Part shown: piece by piece, positions 42,025-49,382 of the stretch
Layout of the letters: each line of letters starts with the position of its first letter
How positions within the stretch are numbered: position 1 is the stretch's first letter
Origin: Bacteroidetes bacterium RIFCSPLOWO2_12_FULL_35_15
Lineage (GTDB): Bacteria > Bacteroidota > Bacteroidia > 2-12-FULL-35-15
NCBI GenBank assembly: GCA_001769385.1
Contig: MEPB01000078.1
Coordinates: 1 to 49,382 of the forward strand
DNA length: 49,382 bases
Reading direction: 5' to 3'
The notes under the pieces: generated by a model
Told to the model about the DNA's origin: nothing
What the model saw: only the letters and a program-made list of their open reading frames with translations
Databases searched by the model: none
Made by a program: the position numbers and the translations under genes

Positions 42025-42612
42025 ATGAATTCAATTCTCAATAGAAATCTATTTTTTGTAAAAGAACATGTTGGTATGTTCAAAGCAGCAAACAATTTTG
42101 ACATACACGATCATGAAACTAAAGAAATAATAATGACCTGTAGGGAAGAAAAGCTTGGCTTCTTTACCAAACTATTTCGTTTTTCGGATTATAAAAGAAT
42201 GACACCTTTTAATGTTGAAATAAAAACTGCTTCCGGAGCAAATGTATTAACTGTTAAACGTGGTGTATCCATATTCCTTTCCACAGTGGAGGTTTTAGAT
42301 GAGAACGAAATGTTAGTTGGAAAATTTAAACAAAAGTTCTTTTCGATCGGAGGAAAATTTGAAGTATTAGATTCAAACGAACAAAATGTATGTACACTAA
42401 AAGGGAAATGGACCAGCTGGGATTTTAAATTTGTAAAAGATGAACTAGAATTTGCTCATGTAAGTAAAAAGTGGGCAGGAATTGGAAAGGAATTATTTAC
42501 TTCTGCAGATAATTACATGCTTGAAATTGATGCAAGTGTTCCTAAAAATGATCCTAAAAGATTACTTATCCTTGCTGCTGTAATGTGTATTGATATGGTT
42601 TTAAAGGAATAA
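42025..42612 (+). CDS. Phospholipid-scramblase-related protein
   Basis: A 195-residue protein of the scramblase/LURP-like beta-barrel family. Characteristic parts are FKAANNFDIHDHETKEIIMTCRE, then FNVEIKTASGANVLTVKRGVSIFLSTVEVLDENEMLVGKFKQKFFSIGGKFEVLD, and WDFKFVKDELEFAHVSKKWAGIGKELFTSADNYML. The C-terminal hydrophobic stretch LLILAAVMCIDMVL matches the membrane-touching helix of scramblases. Bacterial members have no proven scrambling activity, and the role is unknown. Third gene of a probable three-gene operon. Confidence 0.82.
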   Translation: MNSILNRNLFFVKEHVGMFKAANNFDIHDHETKEIIMTCREEKLGFFTKLFRFSDYKRMTPFNVEIKTASGANVLTVKRGVSIFLSTVEVLDENEMLVGKFKQKFFSIGGKFEVLDSNEQNVCTLKGKWTSWDFKFVKDELEFAHVSKKWAGIGKELFTSADNYMLEIDASVPKNDPKRLLILAAVMCIDMVLKE

Positions 42613-42685
42613 ATTGCTATTTGGAATGAGGTGTTATTACAATCGAAGCGGAGAAACCTTGTTATTTCACAAATACAATCTTTTG

Positions 42686-42732
42686 AAAAAAATTACGATA
42701 AAATTTGTTGGTGAAATAACACCAACAAATGC
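42686..42732 (+). repeat. Dispersed hairpin repeat, copy 2, and surrounding gap 42613-42953
   Basis: Like copy 1 at 39733-39780; here ATTTGTTGGTG and CACCAACAAAT form a perfect 11-bp stem with a 6-base loop. The rest of the 375-bp gap holds two further inverted pairs: GAACAAACG (42797-42805) with CGTTTGTTC (42834-42842), and CTTCTTTTC (42864-42872) with GAAAAGAAG (42881-42889). It has higher GC than the surroundings, probably decayed repeat sequence; no gene is seen apart from the promoter of the next gene. Confidence 0.65.
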
Positions 42733-42953
42733 TAGCTGCAGTTCATAGAATTTTATTTTGTGCAAAGATTTTATTCCGAAGCTGCGCGTGGGGATTGAAC
42801 AAACGCGATGCCGTGTTGCTTGTGTGGAGCGATCGTTTGTTCTTGTTCTTCTCAGAAGAATTGCTTCTTTTCTTTTAAGAGAAAAGAAGGAATGTAAATT
42901 AACAGGTTTCCAACAATACGGAGGTAAAGAAAGATTCCAACCGTAGCCAATGG

Positions 42954-42983
42954 TTTGAAATCTTCTAATAAAGAATATCTTTG
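42954..42983 (+). promoter_or_regulatory. Promoter of the M23 peptidase gene
   Basis: TTTG (42954-42957), 18-base spacer, TATCTTTG (42976-42983). Transcription would start at about 42988-42990, the start codon itself, suggesting a nearly leaderless mRNA and excluding an upstream in-frame ATG at 42955. Confidence 0.7.
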
Positions 42984-42987
42984 CCAA

Positions 42988-44709
42988 ATGAAAAGGCTTC
43001 TCCTCATTTTACTTCTATTTTTTTCGATTCCACTTATTTCTCAAACAAATTATCCTATAAATTATTTTGCTTCACCTGTTAATGTCAAAATAACCTTAGC
43101 TGGAAATTTCGGTGAAATTCGTCCCAACCACTTTCATGCAGGGTTCGATATTAAAACAAATAACAAAGAAGGAATGTCGGTGTATGCCGCTGCTGATGGT
43201 TATATCTCCCGCATAAAAACAAGTCCGTATGGTTACGGGAAAGCACTCTACATTACCCATCCGAATGGCTATACATCTGTTTACGGGCATTTACTAAGCT
43301 TTGATAAAAACATTGCTGCCTACTGCAAAACCATTCAATATGCAAAAGAATCTTTTGAAATAGATACCCTCCTTCAACCAAATGCATTGCTTGTAAAAAA
43401 AGGTGATCTGATTGCTTTATCAGGAAATACCGGAGGATCTCAAGGACCACATTTACATTTTGAAATTCGGGAAACCTCAACCGAAAAACCTGTAAATCCA
43501 TATTTTTTTGGATATAAAGTGGACGATACTATAAAACCAACAATTAAAGAAATTGCGATTTATCCTCTTGGAGAAACTGCAAGTATCAATGGGAAGCAAA
43601 ACATAAAAAAAATAAAACCTGTTTTAACTAAAGGTAAATATGCTATCAACAAACTGGATTCGATAACAGTAAACGGTGCAATTGGGTTCGGGATAGAATG
43701 TTTTGACAAAGAAACAGGGGCAACTGGTCCGAATGGCGTTTTCTCCATTGAATTACAATCTGGCGGAAAACGAATTTATTATCATGAACTGGAAAAGTTC
43801 AGCTTCGAAAATGCAAGGTATGTGAATGCTCACATCGATTTTGCTGAAAAACAAAAGCACAACGATGTGATCCAAAAATGTTTTCTTGCAAAGAATGATC
43901 AATTAACCATCTATAAAAATATAATTAATAATGGTGTCTTAAATTTTACGGATGATTCGGTGCATTGGATTAAGTTTATTGTGAAGGATTTTGTAGGAAA
44001 TTCAAGCGAGTTAATGCTGAAAGTCAGAAGTACTTCAAAAATAAAAAATACCGAAAAAGTAAAGAGCACAACTGAAATAATATTCGACTGTTTAAAAGAG
44101 AATCAATTTAAAAATGAAGAGATCCTTATTACAATTCCGGCTTTTGCATTATACGATGACTTAAAATTTATTTATTCAAAATCAGCATCACCAAAAGGAA
44201 CTTACTCTAACTTAATTCATATTCAAAATGATGAAACTCCTTTACAAAAAGCATTTAGTTTAAGTATCAAAGCAATTAATTTACCCGATGCATTACAAAC
44301 TAAAGCTGCCATTATTTCAATTAACAAGAAAGGAAAAAAAAATTATGAAGGCGGATCCTGTAACAATAGTTGGGTGACAACACCAACAAAAGTTTTTGGA
44401 AATTTTGCAATAATTGTTGATACCATTGCGCCAAGACTAAAATTAAATTTGAAGGATGATGGCTTAAAACCTATTGATCTGAGGATGGCCAAAGCAATTG
44501 AAATAATTGCAAAAGATGAACTTTCGGGAATAAAAAAATACCGTGCAAGCATTGATGGGAAATGGGTTTTGTGTGAATACGAACTAAAAAAGGATTTGTT
44601 ATTTTTCACATTTGATGAAACAGTTTCATCAGGGATCCATACCTTCAAAATTGAAGTACGAGATGATAAAAATAATTTATCGGTACTGCAATTTACTTTC
44701 AAAAGATAG
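42988..44709 (+). CDS. M23-family (LytM-type) peptidase, exported
   Basis: A 573-residue exported zinc metallopeptidase-like protein. A signal peptide (LLLILLLFFSIPLISQ) precedes an N-terminal LytM domain: GEIRPNHFHAGFDIKT carries His and Asp zinc ligands, YITHPNGYTSVYGHL the next, and QGPHLHFEIRE the HxH pair, so the site looks complete. Peptidoglycan cross-bridges are the usual target. The long C-terminal part is rich in beta strands (Ig-like; TAAIISINKKGKKNYEGG) with no recognised family. The start 42988 is fixed by the promoter. Confidence 0.92.
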   Translation: MKRLLLILLLFFSIPLISQTNYPINYFASPVNVKITLAGNFGEIRPNHFHAGFDIKTNNKEGMSVYAAADGYISRIKTSPYGYGKALYITHPNGYTSVYGHLLSFDKNIAAYCKTIQYAKESFEIDTLLQPNALLVKKGDLIALSGNTGGSQGPHLHFEIRETSTEKPVNPYFFGYKVDDTIKPTIKEIAIYPLGETASINGKQNIKKIKPVLTKGKYAINKLDSITVNGAIGFGIECFDKETGATGPNGVFSIELQSGGKRIYYHELEKFSFENARYVNAHIDFAEKQKHNDVIQKCFLAKNDQLTIYKNIINNGVLNFTDDSVHWIKFIVKDFVGNSSELMLKVRSTSKIKNTEKVKSTTEIIFDCLKENQFKNEEILITIPAFALYDDLKFIYSKSASPKGTYSNLIHIQNDETPLQKAFSLSIKAINLPDALQTKAAIISINKKGKKNYEGGSCNNSWVTTPTKVFGNFAIIVDTIAPRLKLNLKDDGLKPIDLRMAKAIEIIAKDELSGIKKYRASIDGKWVLCEYELKKDLLFFTFDETVSSGIHTFKIEVRDDKNNLSVLQFTFKR

Positions 44710-44802
44710 AAAGATTCCTTCTTAAAATTTCATGACACTTTATTGTTTCAGTTCGTTAGTTCAAAACTATGCACTTTCAGTTTCTGGGATTTTTTGTTGT
44801 TA

Positions 44803-44897
44803 TCATTGCGAGCCCTCTTTGAAGAAAGGGCGCGGCAATCTCAAGCAAACATTTACTATTGGTGAGAGATTGCTTCTTCGTTCCTTCTTCGCAATGA
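44803..44897. repeat. Nested inverted-repeat element
   Basis: TCATTGCGA (44803-44811) and TCGCAATGA (44889-44897) form perfect 9-base outer arms; GCAATCTC (44835-44842) and GAGATTGC (44866-44873) form inner arms. This is the look of the dispersed TCATTGCGAG-type repeats found in many bacterial genomes. It lies between the converging M23 and LOG genes, where it may act in termination. Confidence 0.75.
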
Positions 44898-44937
44898 CGT
44901 TGCATAATTATCATTTGCAAAAAGAATTTCATTTCTT

Positions 44938-45741
44938 TTATTTAACCTTCGCATTTATAGGGTAGGGATGATTATTCTTTTCACCTAAACACTTAATTGC
45001 TTTCCATTTTTCTTTTTTATGTAAATTGAATTTTACTATTACTTTTTTTTCGATGTGAGCAATAGCATCATCAACTGAGTTGGTGTATAATAATAATTCC
45101 AGGTCCTCTTCCTTAATTGTGCCTTCAGCCACCATTAGATCAAAATGATCACTTAAATGTTTATGAAATGTTTTATCCATTAACACGACAGGAAATTTTT
45201 TAATATAATGAGTTTGTATCAGGGTCAAAGCTTCAAAAAATTCATCCAATGTTCCAAAACCACCTGGCATAACTACAAAAGCATAAGAGTATTTTGAAAG
45301 TAAAACTTTACGCACAAAAAAGTATCGAATGTTTACCCATTTATCCAGATACTTATTTGGATACTGTTCTTTAGGCAACACAATATTACAACCTACAGAC
45401 CTTCCTCCCGCTTCCTTCGCTCCACGATTTGCAGCTTCCATAATCCCGGGGCCGCCACCTGTAATTACCGTAAATCCAATTTTGGCAAGCCGGGCCCCCA
45501 TTTCACGGGCAAGTTTATAGGATGGATGATCTTCTTTGAAGCGTGCCGAACCGAAAACAGTAACACATGGCCCGACAAAATGTAAAACACGAAGTCCTTT
45601 CATGAATTCGAACACCACTTTTATCAAAAAATAAAATTCTTTTATTCTGGACTGAGGACCTTCCAAGAAAATACTTTCTTCCTTTGGAACTGGCTCTATT
45701 ATTGAGTCTGTATTTTTTTGTTCTTCTGTTTTAAGTTCCAT
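44938..45741 (-). CDS. LOG-family protein (TIGR00730-like)
   Basis: A 267-residue protein of the Lonely-Guy family, whose members cleave nucleoside 5'-monophosphates to ribose-phosphate and base. The two hallmark motifs are present: GGGPGIMEAANRGAKEAGG and PGGFGTLDEFFEAL. A conserved region FVRKVLLSKYSYAFVVM precedes the second. The N-terminal 50 residues are a polar extension. The usual old name, lysine decarboxylase, is misleading. It is monocistronic. Confidence 0.9.
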   Translation of the reverse strand: MELKTEEQKNTDSIIEPVPKEESIFLEGPQSRIKEFYFLIKVVFEFMKGLRVLHFVGPCVTVFGSARFKEDHPSYKLAREMGARLAKIGFTVITGGGPGIMEAANRGAKEAGGRSVGCNIVLPKEQYPNKYLDKWVNIRYFFVRKVLLSKYSYAFVVMPGGFGTLDEFFEALTLIQTHYIKKFPVVLMDKTFHKHLSDHFDLMVAEGTIKEEDLELLLYTNSVDDAIAHIEKKVIVKFNLHKKEKWKAIKCLGEKNNHPYPINAKVK

Positions 45742-45894
45742 ATCCTTGTAATCTAAAAAAAATCAATGCTAAACATAATAGGATAAATTGTCAGGATCGG
45801 TAATAAATTTGTTTTGTTAGTGTGATTTCGGTCATTGCAAATAATATTTCAACTGTAAACTTTCATAATTCATTCTCAAAAGAACATAAAGCTG

Positions 45895-45902
45895 TATCTT
45901 TG
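45895..45902 (+). promoter_or_regulatory. Candidate -7 box of the C45 hydrolase operon
   Basis: TATCTTTG matches TAnnTTTG; no TTTG at -33. It is 14 bases upstream of ATG 45916. Confidence 0.45.
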
Positions 45903-45915
45903 TAAGCCAAAACTT

Positions 45916-47613
45916 ATGAATTTAAACAACAAAAAAATAGTAAAAAGAATACTTAAAACATTTTATGTTTTTTGTGCATTGCTTATTGTCTTTTTAATCT
46001 ACTTCATTTTTGCCATCATTATCAAAGTTCCAACAATAAAGGATCACAGTCCAGAAAAAGTTGCCAGATTAAACCCTTCACCTAATTTTTATACTGTCGG
46101 GAATAACTGGTTAAAAAAAAGCGATTCAGGTTTGTGGGAAATGTATGTGGAAGGAGATGGTTTTGAAAGAGGCGTAGCTGCAGGAAAACTCACAAAAGAA
46201 TTAGCCGAAAAACAAGAAATTGCTTTTGTAAGACAAATTAAATTACTTGTTCCTTCCAATAATTACCTACGGTTTTTAAAATTTTTTGTGGCTTATTTTA
46301 ACCGGCACCTACCTGATCATATTCCTGAAGAATACTTGGAAGAAATATATGGCGTATCACTCTATGCTTCCGATAAATTCGATTACATGGCACCTAAATA
46401 TTATCGGTTATTAAATTACCATGCTGCTCATGACATCGGGCATGCATTACAGGATAAAAATATGACGGTTGGTTGCACGTCATTTGCTGCCTGGAAAGAA
46501 AGATCAGAAAATGGAAATTTAATTGTTGCCCGTAATTTCGATTTTTATTCAGGTGATGAGTTTGCTGAAAATAAAATTGTGTGTTTTTGTAAACCCAAGA
46601 CAGGCTACAAATTTGCCTATATCACCTGGGCAGGATTTACAGGTGTTGTCTCCGGCATGAACGACCAGGGTCTTACAGTTACTATAAATGCCGCAAAATC
46701 AGAAATACCAACAAGTGCCGCTACTCCTATTTCTATTGTTGCGAAAGAGATCTTACAATATTCAAAAAATATAAACGAGGCCTTTGAGATTGCTAAAAAG
46801 AGAACAACATTTGTTTCCGAATCCATATTAATTTCCTCAGTTAACGATAACGCAGCTGCAATTATTGAAAAAACACCCAGCAAAACAAATTTATATACCG
46901 AAAACCGTGATGTGCTTCTTTGCTCCAATCATTATCAAAGCGATCTGTTTAAAAACGATTTCGGTAACAATAAAAACATTATAGAGAGCTCATCTCTTTA
47001 TAGAAAAATAAGATTAGAACAATTGGTTCAAAAAAAACCTAAACTGAATTACCTGAATGCCGCTGAAATTTTACGGGACCAAAAAGGCATTAATGATAAA
47101 AATATTGGTTTTACAAATGAGAAAGGGATCAATCAACTTTTAGCCCATCATTCCGTGATCATGGAGCCGGCAAATGAATTGATGTGGGTATCGACTCAAC
47201 CTGTTCAGTTAGGGAAATTTTATTGTTATGATCTTACTAAAGTTTTTTCTGAATCATCCCGGGTAACCGGGAACAAAATAATTTACGAATCAGATAAAAC
47301 AATTCCGGAAGATCCTTTTCTGCACTCAAAAGAATATGCACGTTATTTACAGTTTATCCGGATCAAACATTTTATTCAGTATTGTACAAAAAGTCAATAT
47401 GACTTTAGGGTCGATCAATCAATGATCGACAAGTTTATTGCCTCCAATCCCGAAAATTATTCTACCTATTGGATCATTGGCGATTACTACAAAAAAACAA
47501 AAGAGAAGCAAAAAGCGATTTTTTATTATAATTTAGCACTCACAAAAGAAGTTGCTACCGATAAGGAAGCAACTAAAATAAAAGAGTTAATTTCGGAGAG
47601 TACTAAATTATAA
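45916..47613 (+). CDS. Membrane-anchored C45-type Ntn hydrolase (acyltransferase/amidase)
   Basis: A 565-residue protein of the C45/choloylglycine-hydrolase superfamily. A single TM helix (residues about 17-38) anchors it, with the rest outside. The family motif VEGDGFERGVAAGKL is at about 78-92. The catalytic Cys would be Cys187 in VGCTSFAAW; LIVARNFDFYSGDE follows with the conserved Arg and Asp. Unusually there is no sign of a propeptide being removed at Cys187 close to the N-terminus, the domain being preceded by about 185 residues. The C-terminal 60 residues look TPR-like. It ends 4 bp before the PlsC-like gene; the pair probably handles acyl chains. Confidence 0.88.
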   Translation: MNLNNKKIVKRILKTFYVFCALLIVFLIYFIFAIIIKVPTIKDHSPEKVARLNPSPNFYTVGNNWLKKSDSGLWEMYVEGDGFERGVAAGKLTKELAEKQEIAFVRQIKLLVPSNNYLRFLKFFVAYFNRHLPDHIPEEYLEEIYGVSLYASDKFDYMAPKYYRLLNYHAAHDIGHALQDKNMTVGCTSFAAWKERSENGNLIVARNFDFYSGDEFAENKIVCFCKPKTGYKFAYITWAGFTGVVSGMNDQGLTVTINAAKSEIPTSAATPISIVAKEILQYSKNINEAFEIAKKRTTFVSESILISSVNDNAAAIIEKTPSKTNLYTENRDVLLCSNHYQSDLFKNDFGNNKNIIESSSLYRKIRLEQLVQKKPKLNYLNAAEILRDQKGINDKNIGFTNEKGINQLLAHHSVIMEPANELMWVSTQPVQLGKFYCYDLTKVFSESSRVTGNKIIYESDKTIPEDPFLHSKEYARYLQFIRIKHFIQYCTKSQYDFRVDQSMIDKFIASNPENYSTYWIIGDYYKKTKEKQKAIFYYNLALTKEVATDKEATKIKELISESTKL

Positions 47614-47617
47614 TTCA

Positions 47618-48802
47618 ATGATACTAGAGAATACAAAATTGGCAACTAATTTTGCAATTAGTCCTTTTGCTAAGGAGTTTAATTTTGAAGATATTCGTCC
47701 TTATTATGACAGCGAAGCAAGAGAGGCCCTGCCCCGGTTAATTGAAGACCCTATTTTTTTTAAACTGGTAAATTATTTATGGCCCGAAATGACCATGAAT
47801 GAAGTTCGCGAAAAAGCAGACAAAGTTTTCTCCAACCTTGATTTTCAGTTGCAGTTCATGCACAAAGCGATCCGGACGATTGTTTCGAATACATCAACAG
47901 GATTAACCTGTAGCGGGTTTGAACATATTGACAAAAACGATTCTTATTTATTTATAGCGAATCACCGCGATATTTTACTCGACTCGGCCATTTTACAAAT
48001 ATTACTCGTTGAAAATGATTTTTCTACCTCCGAAATCACCTTCGGGAACAATTTAAAAGACAAAGGTTTTATTACCGAATTTGGAAAGATCAATCGGATG
48101 TTTACGGTATTAAGAGAAGGTACAAGTAAAGAACTTTATGAAATTTCCAGAAAATTATCCGCCTATATCCGTCATACCATCGTTGATAAAAAAACATCGG
48201 TCTGGATAGCACAACGCAATGGACGAACCAAAGATGGATTGGATGCAACACAAACAGGATTATTGAAAATGCTCAATATCAGCGGGCCTGAAAACTTTGA
48301 AAAAAACTTTACTCAATTAAAAATTGTACCTCTTACCATCTCCTATGAATACGAACCTTGTGATGTATTAAAAACAAAAGAACTTTATCTTTCTTCCTTA
48401 CATACAAAATATCAAAAAGCACCCGGAGAAGACCTGAACAGTATTATTACCGGCATTACCCAACCAAAAGGCAGGATCCACATGGCTATTGGGAAACCGA
48501 TACTTCAGGAACTAAGTATCTGTAATGCATCCAGTAATGATAATGAAAAAATAAAAAAACTTACAGCATTGATCGACAAACAAATTTATACTGATTTTAA
48601 AGTATGGCCCATCAATTATATTGCAGCAGACCTGCTTGAAAAATCTTATAAATACGAAGGTTTTTATACTGCTAAAGAGAAGGAAGATTTTATAAATTAT
48701 GTTTCTAATTCATTATCCAATGTGGAAGGGGACAAAGAGTTTTTAAGAATGCAATTTTTGAAATTGTATGCCAATCCAATCTATTCAAAGGCTTCTGTTT
48801 AA
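47618..48802 (+). CDS. PlsC-like acyltransferase with a variant H-x5-D box
   Basis: A 394-residue soluble or peripheral glycerol-phosphate-acyltransferase-like enzyme. The catalytic block is YLFIANHRDILLDSAIL (His116), where PlsC-type enzymes have H-x4-D; here the next Asp is at 122 (H-x5-D), with another at 118 (H-x-D). A second block, FGKINRMFTVLREGTSKELYE, and a third, VWIAQRNGRTKDGLD, correspond to acceptor-binding motifs. Its partner gene just upstream encodes a C45 hydrolase, suggesting a joint part in lipid modification, perhaps of an amino-acyl lipid. This is inference. Confidence 0.82.
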   Translation: MILENTKLATNFAISPFAKEFNFEDIRPYYDSEAREALPRLIEDPIFFKLVNYLWPEMTMNEVREKADKVFSNLDFQLQFMHKAIRTIVSNTSTGLTCSGFEHIDKNDSYLFIANHRDILLDSAILQILLVENDFSTSEITFGNNLKDKGFITEFGKINRMFTVLREGTSKELYEISRKLSAYIRHTIVDKKTSVWIAQRNGRTKDGLDATQTGLLKMLNISGPENFEKNFTQLKIVPLTISYEYEPCDVLKTKELYLSSLHTKYQKAPGEDLNSIITGITQPKGRIHMAIGKPILQELSICNASSNDNEKIKKLTALIDKQIYTDFKVWPINYIAADLLEKSYKYEGFYTAKEKEDFINYVSNSLSNVEGDKEFLRMQFLKLYANPIYSKASV

Positions 48803-49129
48803 ATAAAAAATTAAAATTAGCAGCAGATTCACAGGTTTTTGAAAGAGATTATTGCTAGTGGCAATGATTATGCTTGCTTTCCATTTGACGGAGTATAAAA
48901 CCTGAGTATAATAACAAAAACTGAGGTTTGTCATTCTTTTAAGACAGAAAACTACCATTGGATAAATAAACCGACCTGTTTGAATAATAAATTTGCTTTT
49001 CATAAATACTTGAACTAGGTTAGCCAAAGCAGGCGCATAGGATTAACTTATTATACAAAACACAATAAGATATTAAGTTTAAAACCAACATATAATTATT
49101 TTTTAACTAATTGGAAGGATCCCCGTTAG
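48803..49129. other. Gene-free stretch
   Basis: No gene is supported. A weak hairpin (AAACCT / AGGTTT, about 48898-48930) may end the PlsC-like transcript. Nothing else of note until the REP-like hairpins. Confidence 0.5.
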
Positions 49130-49173
49130 GCGGAGCGTCCCGCTCCGCTTTCTTTAACCGGCATCTTGCCGTT
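49130..49173 (+). repeat. REP-like hairpin pair upstream of the RAYT gene
   Basis: GCGGAGCG-TCC-CGCTCCGC (49130-49148) is a perfect 8-bp hairpin. A second, CGGCA-TCT-TGCCG (49159-49171), extends with AA/TT past a bulged C. GC-rich hairpins placed next to a Y1 transposase gene are the usual arrangement for REP sequences recognised by RAYT enzymes. Confidence 0.7.
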
Positions 49174-49196
49174 GATGTATAACAGAAGCAATATTC

Positions 49197-49204
49197 TATC
49201 TTTG
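49197..49204 (+). promoter_or_regulatory. Candidate -7 box of the RAYT gene
   Basis: TATCTTTG matches TAnnTTTG; TTGA is at about the -33 position. It lies 30 bases before ATG 49234. Confidence 0.4.
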
Positions 49205-49233
49205 ACAATAATGTTTTCAAAAAAAATTAAAGA

Positions 49234-49382
49234 ATGCCAACAGGTTATCAAATCAAAGAGCAAGATAAATTATATTTTATAACCCTTCAAGTTGTAGAAT
49301 GGATAGATATATTTTCCAGACAAAAATATCGGGATATTATTATTGATAATTTATCGTATTGTCAAAAGAATAAAGGTCTTGA
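49234..49382 (+). mobile_element. REP-associated tyrosine transposase (RAYT), N-terminal part
   Basis: The first 49 codons of a Y1 (HUH-type) transposase; the rest lies beyond the window. The visible N-terminus, MPTGYQIKEQDKLYFITLQV then VEWIDIFSRQKYRDIIIDNLSYCQKNKGL, matches REP-associated transposases of Bacteroidota in its F-[IV]-T-x-Q-V-V-x-W-[IV]-D-[IV]-F pattern. The HUH histidines and catalytic Tyr are outside the view. The preceding hairpins support the call. Confidence 0.85.

Noticed and set aside
42758-42946. Small open frame of 62 codons in the gap before the M23 gene
   Set aside because: It runs through inverted repeats, has no promoter or plausible protein composition, and an overlapping antisense frame is equally long.
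48785-49027. Minus-strand open frame of 80 codons
   Set aside because: Overlaps the end of the acyltransferase gene, has biased composition and no recognisable domain or promoter.

Overview
The window is a strongly AT-rich chromosomal segment of a Bacteroidota bacterium, most likely of flavobacterial or sphingobacterial type. The evidence is a protein with a type IX secretion (T9SS) C-terminal tail at 26512-27462, several promoters of the form TTTG-N18/19-TAnnTTTG, mostly absent Shine-Dalgarno sequences, a two-component propeller hybrid sensor, a nitrous-oxide reductase of the Sec-dependent (clade II) type and several dispersed inverted repeats of kinds common in this phylum. No rRNA, tRNA, CRISPR array or prophage was seen.

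Layout. 1-2700 (minus): an NRAMP-family transporter with altered metal-site motifs, translated after a soluble PRC-barrel/MgtE-N/CBS protein; the pair has a possibly structured mRNA leader. 2820-4822 (minus): arsenic resistance, arsR-ACR3-arsC, with an ArsR-type operator over the promoter. 4946-7218: a hotdog thioesterase, then a 5'-nucleotidase split into two overlapping genes with the C-terminal domain first. 7366-13109 (plus): dnaA, a 1009-residue propeller sensor kinase, a low-molecular-weight phosphatase and an RsmI-like methylase.

13110-22345 (plus): a nitrous-oxide respiration island. Two Crp/Fnr-type boxes 22 bp apart precede fasciclin lipoprotein, cytochrome c lipoprotein, nosZ, a membrane protein, nosL, nosD, nosF, nosY, a 12-TM histidine-bearing membrane protein and an Rrf2 (NsrR-like) regulator. 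The likely logic is electron delivery by the cytochrome to NosZ, copper-site assembly by NosL and NosDFY, and sensing of anaerobiosis and NO by the Fnr-type boxes and the Rrf2 protein.

22590-27462: universal stress protein, nucleoside phosphorylase, SirB1-like protein, a small HTH regulator divergent from a receiver protein whose phospho-acceptor Asp is Asn, and the T9SS cargo protein. 27475-37140 (minus): a tightly coupled surface-polysaccharide operon (flippase, polymerase, SDR, two GT4 glycosyltransferases, PglD-like acetyltransferase, O-antigen ligase, DegT aminotransferase, PglC-like phosphoglycosyltransferase). 37240-39652 (minus): rny, a candidate 6S-type RNA, zapA and a ZapB-like coiled-coil gene behind a consensus promoter.

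39844-49382: a lipoprotein hydrolase, two unrecognised small genes, a scramblase-like protein, an M23 peptidase, a LOG-family protein, a C45 Ntn-hydrolase coupled to a PlsC-like acyltransferase with an unusual H-x5-D box, and the beginning of a REP-associated (RAYT) transposase with two REP-like hairpins in front of it. Positions and residues were read by eye; no alignment or folding program was run.
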